Shown here: piece by piece, positions 41,001-52,537 of the stretch
How the letters are laid out: each line of letters opens with the position of its first letter
How positions within the stretch are numbered: position 1 is the stretch's first letter
Source of the DNA: Pratylenchus scribneri
Lineage: Eukaryota; Nematoda; Chromadorea; Rhabditida; Pratylenchidae
DNA length: 64,000 nucleotides
Direction: 5' to 3'
Assembly: GCA_030063045.1 (NCBI GenBank)
Contig: JAQSEB010000031.1
Coordinates: forward strand, 2,666,001-2,730,000
Program-made: the position numbers and the translations under genes
Notes under the pieces: generated by a model
What the model was told of the DNA's origin: nothing
Seen by the model: the letters and a program-made list of their open reading frames with translations, nothing else
Databases searched by the model: none

Positions 41001-43679
41001 CATATTAATATGAAAAAAGCTAAAACACTCATTTTTTTATTCACCATTTTATTTATAGGTCTACATCGAAAATCAATTCTTCGTTTCAATGATTGGCAGT
41101 TCCGAAGTGCATAATGGTAAATATGAAAATTATATTGCTTTATTTAATTTAATGTTGTAAAAATTTATAGAAATTTGCCGAGTCCTTCACGATCGCATTT
41201 TACGTGCACATCAGTGAGTAAATAAAAATTATTATTTTTATATTTTTTTAAGTTGATAAATTGTTTTCTAAATTTTATGAGATGTAAAGTTCAACCTAAA
41301 ATAACAAATTATTATTTTTTCAAATAAAAATATTTCAAAATGATTTTAATTTTTAAGGGCATAAAAATTAAATTCCATGAAAATTTTTTTTGATCAAACC
41401 GACCATCTTTCTAATTGATTTTATATTTTATCTTACACCAATCAGCACTAATAAGTAAGTAAGCCATAAAATCGGTTTTGGAACCTAAAATTCCCAGTTT
41501 TTTGGTTTGATGATTAATATTTTTGATCGATAATAAACTTTCGATTAAACCGATCCAAAAAGAGACGACAAAATAAAAAGATTTTATTGAATTAAATCTC
41601 TAAATTTTACTCCTATTTATTTTACATTTTTTGCATAGGAAAAAGGAAACATTCCGTGTTTTTGTGCTCATTCCACTTCTGCCCGGCTTCGAAGGCGACA
41701 TCGGCGCCACCTCATACTCTGCCCTGTTGGCCGTTCTTCATTGGACAATGCTCTCAATTGCCAAAGGCGAACATTCACTGGTGGAACAATTGCGCAAATC
41801 CGGTGTCACAAATGTCCACGATTACATTTCATTTTGCTCACTTCGAACTTGGGATGAACTGTGCGACAAATTGGTCACCGAATTGGTCTATATTCATTCC
41901 AAATTGATGATTGTGGATGATTTGTACACAATCATTGGCAGTGCAAACATCAATGACCGATCGCAGAGTGGAAACAGAGATTCTGAGGTGAGCTGGACTG
42001 GACTGGGGTCCAACTCAAAGTCAAACTCTAAAAGGAGATTATAATGATTTTTTGCATATTTTAGAAAGATAAGCTTTTAAACTTGTTTTAAATTAAATTA
42101 AAAATTTCTTTTTTGAGTCTATCCCGAATATTAAAAAGATAAAGAAATTTGGCAAATATGATAGCTTAATCTAACTAAGTTGGTTGAATAAGAGTTAATT
42201 GATGTTGCCAAAAATATGCAAAACAATTCATTTCCATTAAACGATGAGTCATCGTGGCAGGTTTAGTTGAATCGGTTAAGCGTTTGGTCAAAAAGCTCTT
42301 TCAGCAAAGTTCGACTCCTCTTAGGAGGAGTTAATAAAAAAATACAGGAAATACAGGGGAAATGACGAAACAAAATAAAAATAAGCTTGTTTTCTTCCAT
42401 CTGAATTGTATTGATGGAAAAAAAAATTACATCCGATCCCCTTTTTTAAATTTTATAAATTATAGTAAGTTTCCGGATTTATATTTATGAAAATGGAAAA
42501 ATAAAGTTTAAAAAATTTTTATTTAATTTTAATATTCCACCATTAATTTAAGGTTTGCTTGTTGATCACGGATCATGAATTTGTGCAAAGTCGAATGAAT
42601 GGATTGCCCTACACTGCCGGCAAATTTGCCCATTCCCTTCGAAAACGCCTGATGATGGAGCATCTTGGCCTGCTGGAGGACTCATTTCCACGCACAATGG
42701 CCAAAGAACGCATCGATGTGGACGATCCAATTTGCCCTACATTTTACACGGACATTTGGTGCAGAATTGCTGAGACGAACACACGCATTTATGAGGAAAT
42801 ATTCCGGTGCTATCCAACAAATTTGGTACATCATTTTTGGGGGATCAATCAATAAAAAGGAGAATAAATTTGGACCATTTACATTTCATAGATCCAGAAA
42901 TAGGAAAATAAATTTTTACTAAAAATTGGCTTGGCTGGCTATTCCCGAACGATTAAGCTGACTAATCCGCTAAATTGAATAAAATTAGAGGACAAATTTG
43001 AATTAACAAATTTAGAATGGATGGAGTTTTTTAGACTGTGAATTTTTTTGGTCACAATAAAGTCGATGAGGGATCCTTTCTAGCATATCATTGAGAGTAT
43101 TTCAATCGGAGACAGTTGCCAAAACTGAGACTATTACTCTCATCAGGAAATAAAACTTTTATGGAAATTTTTATCTCCGCTTGGAATTATCAAAAATTTA
43201 GATAATCCCTTTAGATTTAGATTTCCTTTACCATAAAAATTTTATAACTCCATCCATATATTCTCAAAAATTTGCCCTCAGAATAATCATTCATATTTTA
43301 AAGTACAAAATTCCCAATTCATAATTAAAAGTCTTCAGGGCAAAATTTTCACAACCTTGAGGAAAGAATAGAATTAAACGAAAATTTTAATTAAAGATAA
43401 ATAAAATAGAATTCTTGGATAAGTTCCCATCGGCAATAATCATAATTTCATTCAAAAATTTTTAATTTTTTTATTTTACAGGTCGAAACTTTTGATGAAC
43501 TGCTTGCCTGGAGATCGGAGAAGAAAATTGCAGAAAATGAGCCGGAAAAGGCGCGAGGGGAATTGACAAAATTGGTTGGCTCTTTGGTGGAATTCCCAAT
43601 ACATTTCTTGCGCAATGAGAATCTTTCGCCAACATTTGCCTCCAAGGAAGGATTGGTGTCCAGCTCCATATTCGTTTGA
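29034..43679 (+). CDS. pld-1: Phospholipase D (PX-PH-HKD type), 1,274 aa, 20 exons
   Basis: Exons: 29034-29269, 29316-29444, 29932-30034, 30449-30757, 31428-31579, 32294-32449, 32862-33011, 34137-34413, 34980-35177, 35574-35802, 36463-36787, 37366-37545, 38387-38514, 39435-39553, 40318-40530, 41059-41116, 41171-41213, 41639-41987, 42553-42825, 43482-43679. All phases agree; 3,825 bases divide by three. Order: PX domain ([20 protein letters not shown]), PH domain ([20 protein letters not shown]), [21 protein letters not shown]1 ([20 protein letters not shown]), a Ser/Thr/Pro-rich loop in exons 10-12, and HKD2 ([20 protein letters not shown]). Both HxKxxxxD motifs are intact. The enzyme hydrolyses phosphatidylcholine to phosphatidic acid at membranes. 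The C-terminus ends SSSIFV rather than the EVWT-like end of mammalian PLD1. Several introns hold MITEs, SINEs and a minisatellite. Confidence 0.96.
30105..30400. repeat. Foldback repeat copy in PLD intron 3
   Basis: Shows CCTAGACCATCAAACCATAT and repeated CGGTTTAA words. The right arm is replaced by tandem AAATCGGTTTAAG-like pieces. Confidence 0.65.
30837..31325. repeat. Foldback repeat in PLD intron 4 with a decayed GC-rich insertion
   Basis: The family sequence before 30880 resumes at about 31113 (TAATCGATAGAACTTGTTAAG). The insert ends CCTGGCTACGGCCCTG, like the MITE at 7412, but its left end is not recognisable. Confidence 0.6.
33011..33049 (+). repeat. Ghost copy of exon 8 start at the head of PLD intron 7
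   Basis: The first 39 bases after the exon 7 coding end match 34136-34174, the start of exon 8, at all but 4 positions. Both read GGTTTGTGGATGCAAA and end AAAGTGGCCT. In frame, the 5' copy has a TGA where exon 8 encodes Trp. Confidence 0.93.
33103..34012 (+). repeat. Minisatellite, unit about 25 bp, in PLD intron 7
   Basis: About 35 copies of TGTTTTTGCACTATTCTGATT with TTTCATG, TTTTGTG or TTTAATG joiners. The same repeat family as at 10307-11310. Confidence 0.95.
36070..36299 (+). mobile_element. tRNA-derived SINE, copy 1
   Basis: The head has a box A-like TTTGGTCAAATGGTTAAG (36093-36110) and a box B-like AAGTGTTCAATTCC (36135-36148). The body contains AATAATGTTGCCATCATCCG, and the element ends GATGATGGCAC plus an A run. 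In PLD intron 10. Confidence 0.8.
37791..38045 (-). mobile_element. tRNA-derived SINE, copy 2 (reverse)
   Basis: Read on the minus strand it starts GTGACTCATCCGCACAATCA, has TTTAGTCAAATGGTTAAG and GGGTCGAACC, then ATGTTGGCATCATCGGC, and ends GCTGATGGCAC with an A run. Same order as copy 1, diverged. In PLD intron 12. Confidence 0.78.
38666..39336. mobile_element. hAT-like MITE, TSD CTGGAAAA, carrying a nested MITE
   Basis: CTGGAAAA flanks at 38658-38665 and 39337-39344. Ends CATAGCTCGGCAAGGGG and CCCTTGCCGAGCTATG are inverse. The left half has TTTTTCGCTGCGCGGCCATT. A long C run follows the left end. In PLD intron 13. Confidence 0.92.
38963..39304. mobile_element. Nested hAT-like MITE, TSD ATGATGTC
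   Basis: ATGATGTC at 38955-38962 and 39305-39312. Ends CAAGGGCGTAGCCAG and CTGTCTACGCCCTTG are inverse. It has GATAGGCGCGAGCGCGAATT and G/C homopolymer runs. Inserted into the element 38666-39336, so younger than it. Confidence 0.9.
39556..40215. repeat. Tandem duplication with tRNA-like segments in PLD intron 14
   Basis: Two copies of about 330 bp (39556-39870 and 39886-40215), offset 331. Each contains, on the minus strand, a tRNA-like piece with box A TAGCCGAGTGGCTAATG (or its variant) and box B GGTTCGAATCC (39741-39815; 40073-40145). No cloverleaf could be closed, so I read these as SINE heads or tRNA pseudogenes. Confidence 0.75.
42241..42335 (+). mobile_element. tRNA-like SINE head in PLD intron 18
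   Basis: Box A-like TTTAGTTGAATCGGTTAAGCG and box B-like AAGTTCGACTCC (42306-42317). The start GATGAGTCATCG resembles the head of SINE copy 2. The body downstream is not recognisable. Confidence 0.6.
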
Positions 43680-44274
43680 TGAACAAAATTTGACTGCTGA
43701 AGGCAAAAGAATACTCTATTTGAACCCATTCAATTTTTCCCCATTCATTTGTCACAAATTATTATTGTTTTTAATTTCCATTCCCATATCTCCAAGCCAC
43801 AAAATGGAATTTATTAAGTTTAAAAATGGACCAAAATCAATTTTAAAGATATGTAATTTTTATTTTATATTAATAAAAAACAAAAAATTTAGACCACCTA
43901 AACTTAATAATTTCCATCTCCCAATTTAATTAATTTTTTCAAGCCATCAATCCCATTGTGACATTTTATTCTCTTATAAAAAACATTTGCCAAATGAGAA
44001 CATTGAGACTTAATCATCCCCATCCACAGCCAAAAAATAATCATTCATTCATTGAGATAATATTTTCTTTTAATTTTAAATGCCACTATTCTAGTATTAA
44101 ATTGTTCCCCGTGAGACTAGAAATTGATATTCATTTCCTTTATTTAATTTTATAAATAAAATTGTAATAAAAATGGTTTAAACATTTAAAATAAATTACA
44201 ATTATACTATTATTCTGTCAATAAAATTGAGTAAAATGCGCATTCACAAATCTACTTTAATGAAGGGGGATTTG
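43680..44274. other. PLD 3' flank, no gene seen
   Basis: AT-rich, with AATAAA-type words near 44150-44190. The open frame at 43576-43929 is an artefact overlapping the PLD last exon. PLD and the AAA-ATPase-like gene are convergent across this and the following minisatellite. Confidence 0.5.
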
Positions 44275-45870
44275 AAAGAATTAAAAATCAGAAAAGGCGG
44301 AATTATTCTAACCAGGCGGAATTATTCTGACCAGGCGGAATTATTCTAACCAGGCGGAATTATTCTGACCAGGCGGAATTATTCTAACCAGGCGGAATTA
44401 TTCTAAGAACAGACGGAATTATTCTAAAAACAGGCGGAATTATTCTAACCAGGCGGAATTATTCTAAGAACAGGCGGAATTATTCTAACCAGGCCGAATT
44501 ATTCTAAGAACAGGCGGAATTATTCTAACCAGGCGGAATTATTCTAAAAACAGGCGGAATTATTCTAACCAGACGAAATTAATCTAACCAGGCGGAATTA
44601 TTCCATCCAGGCGGAATTATTAGGTGGAATTATTCTAACCAGGCGGAATTATTCTAACCAAGCCGGAATTATTCTAACCAGGCGGAATTAATCTAACCAG
44701 GCGGAATTATTCTAACCAGGCGGAATTATTCTAACCAGGCGGAATTATTAGGTGGAATTATTCTAACCAGGCGGAATTATTCTAACCAAGCCGGAATTAT
44801 TCTAAGAACAGACGGAATTATTCTAAAAACAGGCGGAATTATTCTAACCAGGCGGAATTATTCTGACCAGGCGGAATTATTCTAACCAGGCGGAATTATT
44901 CTGACCAGGCGGAATTATTCTAACCAGGCGGAATTATTCTAAGAACAGACGGAATTATTCTAAAAACAGGCGGAATTATTCTAACCAGGCGGAATTATTC
45001 TAAGAACAGGCGGAATTATTCTAACCAGGCCGAATTATTCTAAGAACAGGCGGAATTATTCTAACCAGGCGGAATTATTCTAAAAACAGGCGGAATTATT
45101 CTAACCAGACGAAATTAATCTAACCAGGCGGAATTATTCCATCCAGGCGGAATTATTAGGTGGAATTATTCTAACCAGGCGGAATTATTCTAACCAAGCC
45201 GGAATTATTCTAACCAGGCGGAATTAATCTAACCAGGCGGAATTATTCTAACCAGGCGGAATTATTCTAACCAGGCGGAATTATTAGGTGGAATTATTCT
45301 AACCAGGCGGAATTATTCTAACCAAGCCGGAATTATTCTAACCAGGCGGAATTATTAGGTGGAATTATTCTAACCAGGCGGAATTATTCTAACCAAGCCG
45401 GAATTATTCTAACCAGGCGGAATTATTAGGTGGAATTATTCTAACCAGGCGGAATTATTAGGTGGAATTATTCTAACCAGGCGGAATTATTCTAACCAAG
45501 CCGGAATTATTCTAACCAGGCGGAATTATTAGGTGGAATTATTCTAACCAGGCGGAATTATTCTAACCAAGCCGGAATTATTCTAACCAGGCGGAATTAT
45601 TAGGTGGAATTATTCTAACCAGGCGGAATTATTAGGTGGAATTATTCTAACCAGGCGGAATTATTCTAACCAAGCCGGAATTATTCTAACCAGGCGGAAT
45701 TATTAGGTGGAATTATTCTAACCAGGCGGAATTATTCTAACCAAGCCGGAATTATTCTAACCAGGCGGAATAATTCTAACCAGACGGAATTATTCTAATC
45801 AAGCTGGAATTATTCTAACCAGTTGGAATTAAAATCAGAATAGGCGGAATTATTCTAACTAGGCGGAACT
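44275..45870 (+). repeat. Minisatellite (AGGCGGAATTATTCTAACC) with a 536-bp higher-order period
   Basis: About 80 units of 17-23 bp built on GGCGGAATTATTCTAACC. Variant units (AAGAACAGACGG, ACGAAATTAATC, CCATCCAGG, AGGTGG) recur in the same order 536 bases apart, for example ACGAAATTAATC near 44573 and 45109. The distal part is a simpler loop of four or five units. Confidence 0.97.
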
Positions 45871-47562
45871 ATTGGAAAAAAATACAATAAAAATATTTTG
45901 AAAATTTAAGATAATTCATAATTATTCAATGAATTTTTATTTCTTATCAATTTTCTCCAAAAAAATTGTATTTTCAGGAGGAATGAATCCTGCCTTCATA
46001 AAGCCAAAACTTTTAGAAGATCAAGATACAACGAATCATAAAATTTTAAAATCATTTAGGTTTTCAACTAAGTTAGAATTGTTTAAAGCTAAATTGTAAT
46101 CAAACGATGTGTCTTAAATTATATCTATAAATTAGGTAGATTTGGGATGGTCTAATTTTTTCCGCGGCTTTGCCATAAAATTCTTCACTTTGTGATCAAT
46201 TACGGACGGCTAAAATTTTTCCCTATCAAACCTTTTACCTCTATTTTTCTTTTGAGCTATTTTTTTGAAGTCAATTGATAGAAAAATATATTTATTATAT
46301 TTGAATAATTTTCTTTGATTTTTTCGATATTTTATAAAAATTATTTTTATTGCCCTTTTTTCAAAAAATTCTAAAACCGAAACCTTTTCCATAACCCAAA
46401 TCGAGATTGTCAAACCGGCCAGAACTGAAATCGAAGATCTCGGTTTAAAACCGACTTTGGAGACCAATCTCAATTTTCTACAGAGGATTAAATTAAAAAA
46501 TATTAAAGGAGAAAACTACTTCAAAACTTAATAAAAAATTGACTTTTTATGTTATCAAAATACTGAATATATTTTATTTTGATATCTAATAATTTTCTGT
46601 GAAGAAAGTGATTTCACTTATCTCGCAATAAAAAATTTCTACATAATCATTGAGAAATTCATCTTTCTCGACTGCTGAGTTTGCGCCTCATAAAATAAAT
46701 TCAAAAAAATGTATAATTATTGTGAATAAACAGTCATAATTGGAACATTTTCTAATGGAGTATTTCTCTTTTTATATATTTTCCCCATTTCGTAGTTAAT
46801 ATACGTATTTTTATTTGGTATAAATATTTGGAACAGTAAAGTAATTAGAAATATTAGGATTTTTAAATAATTTTTAAACCCATAAATTATTTTTAGGATC
46901 GTCATCTTAATATTGAAAAATAATCTTATAAATTTTATAAATTGTCAATAAATAGAGGCATCAAATAATAATGCAAATGAAAACTAATTGAAAAATTATA
47001 TTTACATTATCAAAATAAAAATTTTGATTTTTTTTTAAATTTCCCTCAATATCAATGCCGTCAATACATAGCAAATTTCCAATTCAAATTTTCAACATTT
47101 TCAAATTTTTCTACTAGAATTAATTCCTTCCAAAAAAGGAATATTATTTTTAGAATTAATTCTTTCCAGAATAGAAATATTTTGTATTTGTTGATTGTTT
47201 AGAATATTCCCATAAGACAAAACAATTATTTCACTAGCCCAAAAAAAACGACGAGAAATTTTTATTGTTGATTGTGCGATATTAAATTGAAAAACATATT
47301 TCAAATAGAAGGCAAATTTCTTGTTTATGGAAGTAAAAAATATTAATATGAGGGAATGCAATTTAAAATCAAATTATTTTTCATGGAATGGATCGGCAAA
47401 TATAAAAAGACAAGAAAGATGGGTGCAGGCTGAGAATATTTGATTAAAATAAATTGAATGGATGGATACTGCAGGCAAATTTAAAATTGTGTTACATTAA
47501 CATAGAAAATCATGAAAAAATTATGTGTTCAAAACGCTCAACATTGATTGATGACAGCAAAT
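45871..47562. other. Intergenic, no gene seen
   Basis: Very AT-rich. A weak foldback-family fragment at about 46040-46150 (AAACGATGTGTCTTAAATTA) is the only repeat I can name. The open frames here lack splice-consistent partners. Confidence 0.5.
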
Positions 47563-50500
47563 TCATTCTTTAAATTTTTCTGGAATATCCATTTCTGGTG
47601 AAATTGTTTTTCCATCTTGATATTCGCTCACGATTGTTACGTCACCTTTTTTGGCAACGTGAATTCCGAGAAAAATGCGATGCTCTATATCGGAACGGAG
47701 ACTGAAAATTTTTGAAAAATATTTTTGTGAAAAAATTTAATCAAATCATATATTAAAAAATTATTAAAAATTTAATTAAATGATTAAAAAGATCTAAAAT
47801 AATAATTTGCACATAATCATTTTTTATATATATATCAGAAATCGATATTCCAAAAATTTCCAAAATAAGCCGGCTTGTTACTCAGCTACAGAAAAATACA
47901 ATGTTTTAATTTGTCGGGCGGTTAGATTTTAGCAGAAAATTAAAATTTTTATTCCCCATTTTCTCAATACCTAATAAAAATTATAAAAATTGGACTTTTG
48001 AATTTGGATAATTTTTAAAATTTTGTTAAAATAATTTTCAAATATATTTATTGACTCTCAGATTATACCTGTTAAACAATTTGAATTGGTAATATTTAGC
48101 CTCTTTCACTGCCTCTTTGGCATCTCCATTTTTATGGTATTTCATTTCGATTATTGTTTTAGTTTTGCTTATATCGAATGCAAGATCGGGACGCATCGAT
48201 TTTGGTTGTCCATCTTTCACAATTGTAAAGCTTTTATCATGTATCAAGGCTTTACTTCTTTTGCTATACATTCGTGAAGTGATATATGAGAGCATCGCGT
48301 GAGCAAATCCTTCACAAGGTATTTCTTCATCGAACAATTGGTCAATTATACCAGGGGCTTGTAAAAAATTTTGAAACACATCTCTGAAATAGAATTGGGC
48401 AAATTTAGGATTTAAAAATTTATCAATTGAAAAATTTTTCTTTATTTTTATAACCAGTAAGCCAATTAATCTTTCCATTAATTTTTTTTTAGAATGGAAG
48501 CAGTCAATTGTTTTTCTTTTATTTTTTAAAAACCCAACAATTTTTAATTTATTTTCATTATTATTTTTAAATTTTTTAAATATATATAATAGACATATTA
48601 ATTTTATTGATCTATGTATAAATTATTTTTAAAATTAAATTACTTCAATTTTGCTGTTTTCAATTTGGCAAGTGGGTCATTCTCCAAAGTGTGCACCAAT
48701 TTGACGAGCTCGTCAGTAACAGCATCTGTGAGCCGCGCATCAAATGCATATCTTTGCACATAATAATCCGTAATGATATCACGCATAAAAATTCTGTATT
48801 AAAATAGAAATATTTGTTTTTCAATTTAATATAATTAATATTAATTATAAAAAGAAATTTCAAAAAATGGATATTTAATCAAAAAAAAAGATATTTTGGG
48901 AAAAAAATTCTTTAAGCATCATAAAAATAGTAACTTTAATATATTGATTAATTATTTTATTATTTAGAATATATATTTAATATAATTTTAAATTTTATAA
49001 AATATATCAATAAGATTTTTGCAAATACATATTTTGATTTTTCATAAATTTAAATTTTCAATGGTAAAAAATATTACTTTCCTTCATTGTTGGGAATAAA
49101 GGGGACACCATTGCGCAGTGCGATAAATCCCATATGGCAGAGGAAGGAAAAAAGTACTTGTATGCTGCGGTCATTCACTGTATAATTTTCTTGACACAAT
49201 TTTGCAAGTTCTTCATAATCCGAAGAAGTGAAATTCTCAATCAATTTTTGGAAAAAATTTCCGCCTTTCTCAATAATTTCATTTTCTTCACTATATTTGA
49301 GTAGAATTTCTACCTAAAAATTTAATTGGGATGTAAATAATTAAAATTTTATTTTAAATTAAAATTACTTTGGATGCTATTTCTTTCTTTTTTAATGCAT
49401 TTGCAATATTGCGAACTGTTTCTCCTTCCAATGACCAATGGCATTGCAATGCGCCAATATTCATATCATTATAATCGAAAAAAAATTTGCTCATTGAATA
49501 GGGATTGTAAAAACATTCTTCTCTATTCTGCGTGTCGAAAAAGTAACCTGAATTGTGAAAAAGAATTGATAAAGTATTTTTTTAATTGTTCTAATCAACC
49601 TATCATTATTGGCTTTAAAAAATAAGATTGCTTAGAATTAATGCTTGTTTTAATTTAAATGGCTTTAAAATCCATAATATTAAAATGTCTGAGTGAATAG
49701 CCAAGAGGTTTTCCAACTATTTTTAACTACTTAATATAATTTTGTTATATAATTCTTAGAGGGATTTTGGATCAATGAGGAGGTTAATCATGAAAAGAAT
49801 TAATCCAAATTCATTTATATTAAATTATAATTATAAATAATTATTTTATTTAAAAGGAAAATCCTTACCATTGAACCATTCTTTGGCCAAATCCAAATGT
49901 CCTGGTTCTATTTCCTTTCTCATTATTGTCTCCAATTTAGAAGCTAAATCTTCCACCAAATTTGCACTGAACCCAAAATATCGCGACAATTGATTTTGCC
50001 GCCCAAGGTTACATTCTTTGTATGTGAGTGATGAATTGACGCGCATTATGCCAGAAACAATTCCTTTATACATGTAATCATTGTCTTTGAATGAAAATTC
50101 CAAAAATCGTTGATGAAAAGCCAAAATTTTTTGTCGATCTTTGATTGGCATATTTACATCTCTGCCAACGGTATTTACCGGATAATCATATTCATCAATT
50201 ATTATGAGCACTTTTTCTCCTAGAATGTGGGGAAAATGGAAATATTAAATATCGTTAACTAATTTTTTATTTTAAAGGGAAGTGCGAAATTCAAAAAAAT
50301 ATATAATTCACATTTTTATAACATAATTCCAAAGATCTTATTGCTTATCGATCTTTTCTGCGATGATTTGCCATTTTTATTATATGAAATAAACCAAAAA
50401 ATTTATATAAACATTTTTCGATTACAGTTTTTACTTTTTAATAGTACTCACCATGATATCCATTTAAAATTTTGCTGAGTTTCTGAAGAGACATTTGTAA

Positions 50501-51761
50501 TTCTGGATTGGAAAGATTATTTGGGCTATCCAGCACTTTTTTGATGAACTTCCTTTGTCCTCCATCGATCTCATCTCTTTCTGAATTTTTAAAACAATTA
50601 TATATGTCTCTATTTTTGATAAATGCCTTTTTTTCTCAATAAATTATAATTTAAGACTAAATAAAGCTTACTCGAGGTCTAACCTTATTCCCCTCTGCCA
50701 AATAAATTAAATTTTGTCATTTAAGGCCAAATCAATGCCTTTAAAATGGTTGTAAATTCAAATTGGGACGATTCTCTCACAACATTTTTATTTATAATTT
50801 ATAGTAGAAATCTTTGTATATTAGATTTTTGATATTGTACTCGTCCAGACCGAGATAATTATTGATATTCAAATTAAAATAATTTTTTATAGACCTTTAA
50901 GATAGCGGAAATTTTCGTAGACAGCTTGAACTGCCAATGCCAAACTCTCTATGAACTTCTTGTAATTTTCGCCATACACTCCGAACATTGAAAAAAAAAT
51001 AGTTGGAATTTTGCCGAACATACTTTCTGCTGAAAATTATATGATAATTATATAATTTTGCATACATTTTAATTTTTAATATTAATATAATAGTATTAAT
51101 TGAGTTCCTTAAATATCGTAAAATTTGTTTAACAGAAATTATTTTATTAGAAACCATCAGCTGGTAGTTTGCAGTAAATATTAGCGAATTCGAAAAAGTC
51201 AATCAAAAATTTATTCTTTATTAATTGGAAATTTTAATTTAATAAATTGATAATAGATAAATAACTATTAATATTTGAAATGATATTCAATTTTTCAGGA
51301 AATTTTTTGGAATTTCTATATTGCAAAAATTTCAGAATTTAAAAAAATTATAAATTTTTTAAAATATTTTAATAAATAATTTTCAGAAAAATAAATGAAC
51401 TTTAAAAGCGCTCACCAAATTCGCGTTCTTCTTTAAAGATCAATGTGTCTTTGAACAAATTATAATTCGGTCCCCCGAGTCCATATCGCTGACCACCAGG
51501 CAATTCAAAAAAACTTTTCGCCATCGTTAGCAATATTGTTTTGCCCATTCTACGAGGCAGAGTTATTCGTATCATTTTGGGCATAAGATAAAGTTGCTTG
51601 AGGAACGGTGTTTTATCCGCAATCAATTGACCGCCAGTGTACAAATCAGCATAACTTGTTGCATCGCAATTCAGAATTCTCTTCTGCTGTGAAAATTTGC
51701 CAGTCAAAAGTGCACGCGAACTACGTCCGGGCTCATTTCTGTTGAACATTTGTGGTGGCAT
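47563..51761 (-). CDS. AAA-ATPase-like / PD-(D/E)XK nuclease-like protein, 659 aa, 9 exons
   Basis: Minus-strand exons: 51761-51416, 51029-50895, 50580-50452, 50219-49869, 49547-49369, 49313-49078, 48793-48644, 48383-48069, 47701-47563. All eight junctions agree in phase; 1,980 bases divide by three. The N-terminal half is the AAA-ATPase-like domain: IADKTPFLKQL, P-loop LPRRMGKTILLTMAKSFFE, then YNLFKDTLIF, PTIFFSMFGVYGENY, Walker B KVLIIIDEYDYPVN, GIVSGIMRVNSSLTYKECNL and GYFFDTQNREECFYNPYSMS. The C-terminal half is the DUF1703-type nuclease fold: RPDLAFD, then TIIEMKYHKNGDAKEAVKEA (Asp...Glu-x-Lys). I know this architecture mainly from bacteria and some anaerobic or parasitic eukaryotes. 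Role unknown; mobile-element defence or remodelling has been suggested for such proteins in general. Introns are host-like. The ATG at 51761 could be preceded by another exon. Confidence 0.88.
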
Positions 51762-52537
51762 ACGAATTCGAAGAGAATTTTGGTTGAATTTATTGATAAT
51801 CTATAAAGTATAAACATGCCTTTATTTAAAGGATATAAATAATATTCAAATTTAGATTAATCAAAGTAATATAAAATCGCGTTTTTATGGAAAAACAATA
51901 AGGTTTATAATAGTTAATTGGTCATCAATTTCTTTATAAATTTTAAAGTAAATGGTGAAGAATGAAAGGCAAAAATATCCGGAAGAATTAGGCTTAAAAA
52001 GAAACAATAATCTTAAAGAAAGGCCCAGTAGTTCCCTTGGATAATAAAATGCCATTAAAAATTAAAAATGACTACTTTATTAAAGTTTAATTTCACTTAA
52101 TTTTAATTTCATTTTCCTATTTTTATTATTGAATGTTGATTTATTAATTATAGTTTTGTTCAACATTCAGATCCATTTTATAAAACCTTGCCAACATTCA
52201 TTCCATTTAGATCAAATCGAAACATATTAATTCATATATTTGAAATTTGATTGTGCTTGACTCAAATCCATAGGAGAAATCACACCCAAATATATTATAT
52301 TTATAAATGCACGATGAACACATAAATAATGGGAGGAGCAATTTTATAATGAAATGAGAAAATATCTTTCATTATTGGAAGAAGGTGGTGCGGCCTGGTA
52401 CCCGGGCACTGACGCCTGAGGATGATTCATATGTGAATTGTGAAATATTCTAAATTATGCGAATAGAAATAGAAATGCAGATGCAAGCCACTAGTGCCTA
52501 GTGGATAGTGGTGTTGGTGTAGGAAGGATGTAAAATG
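51762..52537. other. Upstream region of the AAA-ATPase-like gene, no gene seen
   Basis: AT-rich; a short GC-richer patch at 52390-52425 (GGCCTGGTACCCGGGCACTG) stands out but has no inverted ends I could find. Confidence 0.4.

Noticed and set aside
43448..43755. Minus-strand frames over the last phospholipase D exon
   Set aside because: Shadows of the well-supported plus-strand coding exon.
44275..45870. CRISPR-like array
   Set aside because: Units are contiguous variants without unique spacers, in a eukaryotic context; this is a minisatellite.
47101..47361. 86-codon minus-strand frame downstream of the AAA-ATPase-like gene
   Set aside because: Very AT-rich Ile/Asn/Phe composition, no splice-consistent partner, no motif.
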